Shown here piece by piece: positions 7,871 through 12,245 of a DNA stretch of 12,245 nt. Numbering within the stretch: the stretch's first letter is position 1; every line of letters starts with the position of its first letter. The position numbers and the translations under genes are program-made. The stretch covers positions 1 to 12,245 of the forward strand of contig JAGCTA010000291.1 of NCBI GenBank assembly GCA_017963875.1, read 5' to 3'. The stretch comes from Victivallales bacterium (GTDB lineage Bacteria > Verrucomicrobiota > Lentisphaeria > Oligosphaerales > Oligosphaeraceae). The notes beneath the pieces are model-generated. The model worked only from the letters and a program-made list of their open reading frames with translations, had not been told where the DNA came from and searched no databases.

Positions 7871-10152
7871 GTCATATAAAAATCCCAACTGAGATTTCCT
7901 CTGCGGATGTATACTGACAATATATTTCGACCTTTTTTCCCCTGTCCAGTAAAATGATGGTTGTCTGCCGAAATTGTAGTTTTACTGTTCCCGCAAGGAA
8001 ACGTTGAGAAAATCTCCTTTCCGTTCAAATAGACTTTCATCCACCAGTCCGCACCGGCTCCAAATCCCAATTTCATAGGTCGGTCAAGTTCAAATTCATT
8101 GTAAACAATGCACTCATCATTGCAGTGTCCTTTCACTCCGCTTACGGTGTCCAAATCTATGCCATGTTGTTTGTCAAGTGAGAACTTTATACAGTTTTCT
8201 GGTATTTGGGTATAACGAACCGAATCGGATTTTTGTATGAAACTCCAGTGTTTTGACAAAAATGACACTTCTTTTGTCACTTTCCTTTCAAGTTTTCTAG
8301 TGGGCCGATTTGAGAAATCGAACAATGCGGTGTCAGGCTTATGGAAACGGTATTGGAATTCACCATTTTTGATGTGGATTTTCCTGCCTGTGAAGAGTTC
8401 GGTCACCGTGCCAGAGCGTCCTGGAACACGGATAGTCTCCAAACCTCCCGATGCAGTGTGGACTGCCAGTAGTGAACCTTCTGCATACACTGGCCATTCT
8501 TGCGTGGTGTATAGATGGACACCTGCCGATTCCGCAAGTCGCTTCAATTCTGCCGTGGTGATTTTTCTGTAGTCACGACAATAGGCTGACTGCCAGTTAT
8601 TCTGTTTACGCATGACGATACCTTCCGCATTAGCGGCGATTCCTGTCAGTTTGCGGATGTTGTCTGTATTGACCGTCTCATGGTCAATGATACCAGCAGG
8701 CCCAAGCCATAGAACAGTTCGCCCATCTTTCAAGACATGCTGTTTTAAAATCTCTTTCTTTTCAGGAGTCAGATGGAAAAGCGAGGTGAAGATGATCAGA
8801 CGGTATTGCGAAAAACTCTTGATTCTCGGAATATCATTGAAGGAATATACTTCAAACGGCGCGCCAAGCAGGTTCAGTTTGTTTCGTGTTCCACGGTTGA
8901 TTTCGGGGATGTCGGGGTGGTTCTGATTAAGATAATAGGTGCTGTCAGGATCCACGATCATGGCGACTTCGCGAACATCTTTAACTGGAGTGCCAGCGCA
9001 GGTGCTCCAGATTTCGTGAATCCGCTTGAGGGTGTTCATGACCGCCTCACCTTTATAGAAATCATCCCACATGTCGAACCACCAAAGATGAGTGCGGTTA
9101 ATCAGGCCAAGTGCGGCTTCGCGTTTAAGTCCAGCGACAGTGGATGCTTCGTCTGGCCAGGCGGTGCTGATTCGCAGGGTAATATCAGGTGTCAGATATG
9201 GATTGTACGTATGGGTTCGCTGGTCGCATTCATGGAGCAGACGTTTGTTTCGGACTGCCGCAGTGCCGTGAGGAATCAGGAATCCAGAACCGCCGCCAAT
9301 CCTTCGGGCTTCAGTGTATGTCCCTGGCGAGATCAGAAAATCAATGTCTGGCGAATCCAATACCCGTTCATAATCAAGATGACCACAGGAAACTAGGTTC
9401 TGGGAGGTCTTTTCGAGTATGTAGCCATAAAAACATCCGATTTGAGTTTTTCTTCTGATGATTTTTCTTGTGATGGAGGCAAATTTCAAAATGGTATCCG
9501 CTATGGACTGGTTGCAGAATCGCCAGTAGTCAAGTGCGGTTTTGTCTGCAATCGGGTCACGTAGAAAATCGTTGTGGGAGATGTGGTCTCTGACGGAGGC
9601 GGGTGGAATGACAATTGGGTCAGGGAGTTGTTTTTTTCGGCACCATTCTCTCCATGCGGCCCTGCGGTGCTGGTCTTCATTTCCGAATGAATAATCGTAC
9701 CATTCATCGGTGGCGCCGCAGGCGAGAATATATGCCTGAATTCGATTACCGTAGTGCTTTTCGGTATCATGGAGAAAATCTTGAAGATACGGTTCAACGG
9801 CTTCACGCCAGAAGGGATTATGAACGGCTTTCCCAAGGGTGTTGAAGGAATCGCAGCAATCAAACGCCTTGAAATGTTCCAGCCAGACTGGAGAATTGAG
9901 GTCGATCATACAGAGAAAATCTGCTTTGGGCATAGCCTGGGAAACATCGTGAATCATCTTGTCGAGAGGCGTGAAATCCAGTCTGTCAAACCAGAGCCAG
10001 ACGGGCGGATAAGTGCTGTATGGTGTGCCTCGTGAGTTCACCGTGTGGGCAGGGAAAATGCACATAGTGTCATAATCCGCATGGGCGAATCTCTCAATGG
10101 TATTGAGCGGAGCAAGAAATGACCTATATGCCAGAAATGGGATTTGATTCAT
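7855..10152 (-). CDS. GH42-like glycoside hydrolase (putative beta-galactosidase-type), cytoplasmic
   Basis: The protein has 765 residues and no signal peptide, so it is probably cytoplasmic. Residues 40-380 look like a clan-A TIM barrel: YPPVWLWFD (48-56), ACGATDEW (144-151) with E150 as candidate acid/base, LLHECDQRTH (305-314) with E308 as candidate nucleophile, and LWWFDMWDD (356-364). Residues 395-490 resemble the GH42 trimerisation (Rossmann-like) domain, with YRLIIFTSLFHLTPEKKEIL (450-469) and DGRTVLWLGP (476-485). The C-terminus (about 635-765) resembles a galactose-binding-like beta-sandwich (WWMKVYLNGKEIF, 703-715). Family and residue assignments are from motif recognition, not alignment. 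A strong GGAGG sits 7 nt before the ATG. The last residues (LYSL) and the TGA are encoded within the terminal repeat of copy B, so the natural C-terminus may have been altered. It presumably cleaves oligosaccharides; the sugar cannot be told from sequence. Confidence 0.8.
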   Translation of the reverse strand: MNQIPFLAYRSFLAPLNTIERFAHADYDTMCIFPAHTVNSRGTPYSTYPPVWLWFDRLDFTPLDKMIHDVSQAMPKADFLCMIDLNSPVWLEHFKAFDCCDSFNTLGKAVHNPFWREAVEPYLQDFLHDTEKHYGNRIQAYILACGATDEWYDYSFGNEDQHRRAAWREWCRKKQLPDPIVIPPASVRDHISHNDFLRDPIADKTALDYWRFCNQSIADTILKFASITRKIIRRKTQIGCFYGYILEKTSQNLVSCGHLDYERVLDSPDIDFLISPGTYTEARRIGGGSGFLIPHGTAAVRNKRLLHECDQRTHTYNPYLTPDITLRISTAWPDEASTVAGLKREAALGLINRTHLWWFDMWDDFYKGEAVMNTLKRIHEIWSTCAGTPVKDVREVAMIVDPDSTYYLNQNHPDIPEINRGTRNKLNLLGAPFEVYSFNDIPRIKSFSQYRLIIFTSLFHLTPEKKEILKQHVLKDGRTVLWLGPAGIIDHETVNTDNIRKLTGIAANAEGIVMRKQNNWQSAYCRDYRKITTAELKRLAESAGVHLYTTQEWPVYAEGSLLAVHTASGGLETIRVPGRSGTVTELFTGRKIHIKNGEFQYRFHKPDTALFDFSNRPTRKLERKVTKEVSFLSKHWSFIQKSDSVRYTQIPENCIKFSLDKQHGIDLDTVSGVKGHCNDECIVYNEFELDRPMKLGFGAGADWWMKVYLNGKEIFSTFPCGNSKTTISADNHHFTGQGKKGRNILSVYIRRGNLSWDFYMTLYSL

Positions 10153-10159
10153 TGGGGGG

Positions 10160-10164
10160 CCTCC
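10160..10164 (-). promoter_or_regulatory. Strong ribosome binding site of the GH42-like gene
   Basis: GGAGG on the minus strand, 7 nt before the ATG at 10150-10152. It is the best Shine-Dalgarno match in the window; the Fic gene and DUF4838 paralogue 1 lack a clear one. Confidence 0.7.
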
Positions 10165-10173
10165 AATTTCTTA

Positions 10174-10206
10174 ATTATAGCATTCATCTTCTGTTTACTA
10201 TAAACA
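10174..10206 (-). promoter_or_regulatory. Candidate promoter and operator of the GH42-like gene
   Basis: On the minus strand a perfect TATAAT lies at 10174-10179, 21 bp before the start codon. The inverted repeat TGTTTACTATAAACA (plus strand, 10192-10206; 6-bp arms, 3-bp centre) covers the expected -35 position, where no good -35 hexamer is present. This arrangement suggests a regulator binding over the -35 region, possibly an activator. It is not a terminator for the Fic gene, since no T-run follows. The core TTACTATAA recurs at 5211-5219. Confidence 0.4.
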
Positions 10207-10235
10207 AGCGCAAGTCAAGCCAGGCGGGACAACCA

Positions 10236-11225
10236 TCACTTGCAGTAGTAACCTCCTGTCTTGGGTGCGCCACGGAACTCAATTCTTCCTTCTTTATTCA
10301 ACAGCCCAAGGTGACGCTCCAATGTGCGTTTTGGCAGAGATAGTTTCTCTGCCAGAGCATTGGCACGCAACCCTGGGTACTCCTTGATATAAGCAAGGAC
10401 TGCAGATATTTCATTTACTTCGCCATTTACTCCGCCATTTACTCCGCCATTTACTCCGCCAGCATCTGTGTCTTGATGATGCTGAAGTGCTTCGAGAATT
10501 CTTTCCAACATGAATTCGATGAAGATGCCAGAGTCAGTCTTTGCGGTACTTTCGTTGATGGCTTGGTAGTAGCCATTCTGGTTGTCATGCACCATGGTCT
10601 CGACAGGCAAATTCAGGAAAACTGGATTCAACTTGCCAAGAATCAGAGATTGCCAGAGGCGTCCTGTCCTTCCATTGCCATCAGCAAAGGGATGGATGAA
10701 CTCGAACTCGTAGTGAAATACGCAACTTTTGATGAGTAGATGATCCTTTGAATGCCTAAGCCAATTGAAAAGAGTGGCAATCAGTTGCGGTATTTGCCCT
10801 GCTGGTGGTGCGACATGGATTACCTGATCTCCGTTAAAGACACCTACACCACCTGTACGGAATTGCCCCGCACCATTCACTAGTGCCGCCATCATCGTCC
10901 CGTGGGCTTTCAGCAGGTCTTTCACCGAGAATGGATTGAGCCTCGGCGCAAGGTCGTAGGTGGCGATGGCGTTCTTGACCTCCTGGATTTCCCGAAGTGG
11001 AGCAACCACACGCTTACCGTCCAGGATGTCTGTCACCTGCTTCAATGAAAGCGTGTTTCCCTCGATGGCCAGCGAGGAATGGATGGTCTTGATGCGATTT
11101 GCCCTGCGTAGTTTCAAGGCATCACGTTGCTCTAGGCGGATAACATAACGTTCCACTAGCGAGGAAATCTCTGCTACCAGCGAGACTGTATGAGAAGATA
11201 TGGTAAAAGGAGGTCGGTAGGTCAT
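10236..11225 (-). CDS. Fic-family protein with C-terminal winged-helix-like tail
   Basis: The protein has 329 residues. The Fic core motif HPFADGNGRTGR (178-189) has the catalytic His178 and the phosphate-binding GNGR, so it should be active, typically moving AMP from ATP onto a protein hydroxyl. S51-L-A-I-E55-G56 matches the (S/T)xxxE(G/N) inhibitory motif, upstream of the core as in class II (N-terminal self-inhibited) Fic proteins. Residues 272-329 (ISAVLAYIKEYPGLRANALA and LPKRTLERHLGLL) read as a winged helix, suggesting DNA binding or autoregulation. The two parts are joined by a GGVN tandem repeat linker (256-271). The target is unknown. The start ATG at 11223-11225 has no obvious ribosome-binding site. 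Copy C begins 70 bp upstream; the GH42-like gene starts 83 bp downstream of the stop. No antitoxin gene is adjacent; inhibition is probably built in. Confidence 0.93.
   Translation of the reverse strand: MTYRPPFTISSHTVSLVAEISSLVERYVIRLEQRDALKLRRANRIKTIHSSLAIEGNTLSLKQVTDILDGKRVVAPLREIQEVKNAIATYDLAPRLNPFSVKDLLKAHGTMMAALVNGAGQFRTGGVGVFNGDQVIHVAPPAGQIPQLIATLFNWLRHSKDHLLIKSCVFHYEFEFIHPFADGNGRTGRLWQSLILGKLNPVFLNLPVETMVHDNQNGYYQAINESTAKTDSGIFIEFMLERILEALQHHQDTDAGGVNGGVNGGVNGEVNEISAVLAYIKEYPGLRANALAEKLSLPKRTLERHLGLLNKEGRIEFRGAPKTGGYYCK
10413..10460 (-). repeat. 12-bp in-frame tandem repeat encoding a GGVN linker in the Fic gene
   Basis: Four consecutive 12-bp units encode GGVN-GGVN-GGVN-GEVN. On the plus strand three units read ATTTACTCCGCC-like and one has TTC in place of TCC, changing Gly to Glu. 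Units are multiples of three, so a change in copy number would alter linker length without breaking the frame. Confidence 0.92.
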
Positions 11226-11295
11226 GGTTGGCTATAACTTTGGGTGCAATGATTAGTTATTCTGGGTATATAATGTACTTCATTGTTTCCTGTTT

Positions 11296-11522
11296 GCTCT
11301 ATTCCCAAAGAAGGTAGGTTCGACCTCTTCGAGGTCGTTATCCTGTAGAGGATTGCGTCCCCCAGGTTTCGCTTCGCTCAACCTGGGTTTTCTAATATTT
11401 GACCCCTTCGGGGGCGTCGAAGAGCCTCCTTGACATGAGCGATTACCGATCCTCATGGGGGAGCCCTCCTTTTTTGACCACTTAGTTACTGGCATCTAAT
11501 CACTATCCTCTGGGAATAGAGC
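11296..11522 (+). repeat. Intergenic structured repeat, copy C (227 bp, extended at the right)
   Basis: Left end GCTCTATTCCCAAAG; outer right end on the minus strand GCTCTATTCCCAGAGG, a perfect 12-bp match at the tips. The core matches copies A and B: hairpin 1 at 11321-11337 identical, hairpin 2 at 11360-11388 with an 8-bp stem, hairpin 3 from 11401 degraded (GGGGGC in place of GGGGTC). The stretch around 11428-11464 aligns with the right end of copy A (CCTTGACATGAGC, then CCTCATGGGGGAGC), after which another 58 bp leads to the outer right end. The copy occupies most of the 388-bp gap between the divergent Fic and flavoprotein genes. Confidence 0.82.
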
Positions 11523-11546
11523 CTTTCCATAAGATAATTCCACGTG

Positions 11547-11579
11547 CTGGCATTGTCAAAAATCGGTGTATATTATACG
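11547..11579 (+). promoter_or_regulatory. Weak candidate promoter of the flavoprotein gene
   Basis: CTGGCA (11547-11552) and TATTAT (11571-11576) are 18 bp apart; TTGTCA (11553-11558) with TATACG (11574-11579) is an alternative at 15 bp. A short inverted repeat, GTATA-T-TATAC, lies at 11568-11578 over the -10. None is a strong match, but this is the only promoter-like stretch between copy C and the start at 11614. Confidence 0.25.
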
Positions 11580-11613
11580 GAAAAGGTTCATTTAGGTTTG
11601 TTGTTGTCAAAGC

Positions 11614-12245
11614 ATGGAGATTCAGAAGCAGATGGAAACTTGCCATTTCAGTTATGACCGTGATGTGCCGATATTGCGTTCTACGGATATTTTGGTCGTC
11701 GGTGGTGGTCCTGCGGGAATGGCGGCCGCGATATGTGCCGCCAGAAAGGGGAAAGCCGTTGTTCTTGCCGAGCGTCTGATGTGCCTTGGAGGAACTGCCA
11801 CAAGCGGCCTGGTTGGTCCATTCATGACCTGCTCGGACCCAGATGGCAAAAAGATGATCATCAAAGGCTTCTTTGAAGAGTTCGTCCAGCGGCTGGTCGC
11901 CGCTGGCGGAGCCATCCCGCCAATGGATATTGCCAATGGCGACGCGTATTCGTCTTGGCATTCCAAGGGACACCGCAATGTCACGCCGTTCAATTCAGAG
12001 GTTTTCAAGGTTGTTGCGGAGGAAATGTGCGAAGAGGCGGGCGTTGACATCCTTTATGGTATGCAGTCGCTGGATGTGAAGAAAGCGGATTCCAGACTTG
12101 ATGGCGTTTTCTTCCTTGCCAAGGAAGGTGTTGTGTTTATCAAGGCGAAGCAGGTCATTGACTGCACTGGAGACGGCGATGTCACCGCTTTGGCAGGGTG
12201 TCCGATGTTCAAGGGCGATGAGCAGACAGGGGAGATGCAGGCGGC
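11614..12245 (+). CDS. FAD-dependent oxidoreductase, FAD_oxidored type (3' end cut by window)
   Basis: The first 210 residues are visible and the frame is open to the right edge. A dinucleotide-binding motif VVGGGPAGMAAAI (28-40) follows strand TDILVVG, then the acidic end of beta-2 (LAER, 51-54) and LGGTATSGLVGPF (58-70), a signature of the FAD-dependent oxidoreductase family that includes bacterial PF12831-like proteins. VIDCTGDGDVTALAG (181-195) is the second FAD contact motif. The acceptor and substrate are unknown; such flavoproteins are abundant in carbohydrate-using PVC and Bacteroidetes bacteria. I use the ATG at 11614; an in-frame ATG at 11632 is also possible, as neither has a strong ribosome-binding site. 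It is transcribed away from the Fic gene, with copy C between them. Confidence 0.88.
   Translation, partial: MEIQKQMETCHFSYDRDVPILRSTDILVVGGGPAGMAAAICAARKGKAVVLAERLMCLGGTATSGLVGPFMTCSDPDGKKMIIKGFFEEFVQRLVAAGGAIPPMDIANGDAYSSWHSKGHRNVTPFNSEVFKVVAEEMCEEAGVDILYGMQSLDVKKADSRLDGVFFLAKEGVVFIKAKQVIDCTGDGDVTALAGCPMFKGDEQTGEMQA

Noticed and set aside
8773..9396. 207-codon plus-strand open frame
   Set aside because: Antisense shadow of the GH42-like gene.
11280..11495. 71-codon minus-strand open frame across repeat copy C
   Set aside because: It is composed almost wholly of the repeat, including its hairpins, and reads as low-plausibility protein; the other copies do not keep it open.
5031..11522. CRISPR-like array
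   Set aside because: The repeats are about 170-230 bp long, kilobases apart, with genes between them.

Overview
The window looks like a bacterial chromosome segment from the PVC group, most likely Lentisphaerota (Victivallis-like). This is inferred from gene content: two secreted DUF4838-type proteins, a cytoplasmic GH42-like glycosidase, an FAD_oxidored-type flavoprotein and a large DUF4175-like membrane protein are a combination typical of carbohydrate-degrading members of that phylum. No rRNA, tRNA or CRISPR array is visible, so the taxonomy stays an inference.

Layout from right to left, following the minus strand. A Fic-family protein with a C-terminal winged-helix-like tail (start 11225) is followed by a GH42-like glycoside hydrolase (start 10152). 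Next come two DUF4838 proteins with signal peptides (starts 7659 and 4985). Last is a DUF4175-like protein (start 2660) whose reading frame stays open for 886 codons and runs off the left edge. On the plus strand, an FAD-dependent oxidoreductase starts at 11614, diverges from the Fic gene and runs off the right edge.

The most unusual feature is a family of three intergenic repeats at 5031-5203, 7696-7870 and 11296-11522, all in the same orientation. Each is bounded by imperfect terminal inverted repeats starting GCTCTRTTC and carries the same three internal hairpins in the same order. Each copy lies 36-70 bp upstream of a minus-strand start codon, and one copy supplies the stop codon and last residues of the glycosidase gene. 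They could be REP/MITE-like mobile DNA, transcribed structured leaders, or both.

Functionally, the three carbohydrate-related genes suggest glycan breakdown outside the cytoplasm (signal-peptide DUF4838 proteins) followed by cytoplasmic hydrolysis (GH42-like enzyme without a signal peptide). The substrate cannot be read from the sequence. The Fic and DUF4175-like genes have no obvious link to this pathway. An inverted repeat sharing the core TTACTATAA lies upstream of both the glycosidase gene and the first DUF4838 gene, hinting at shared control.
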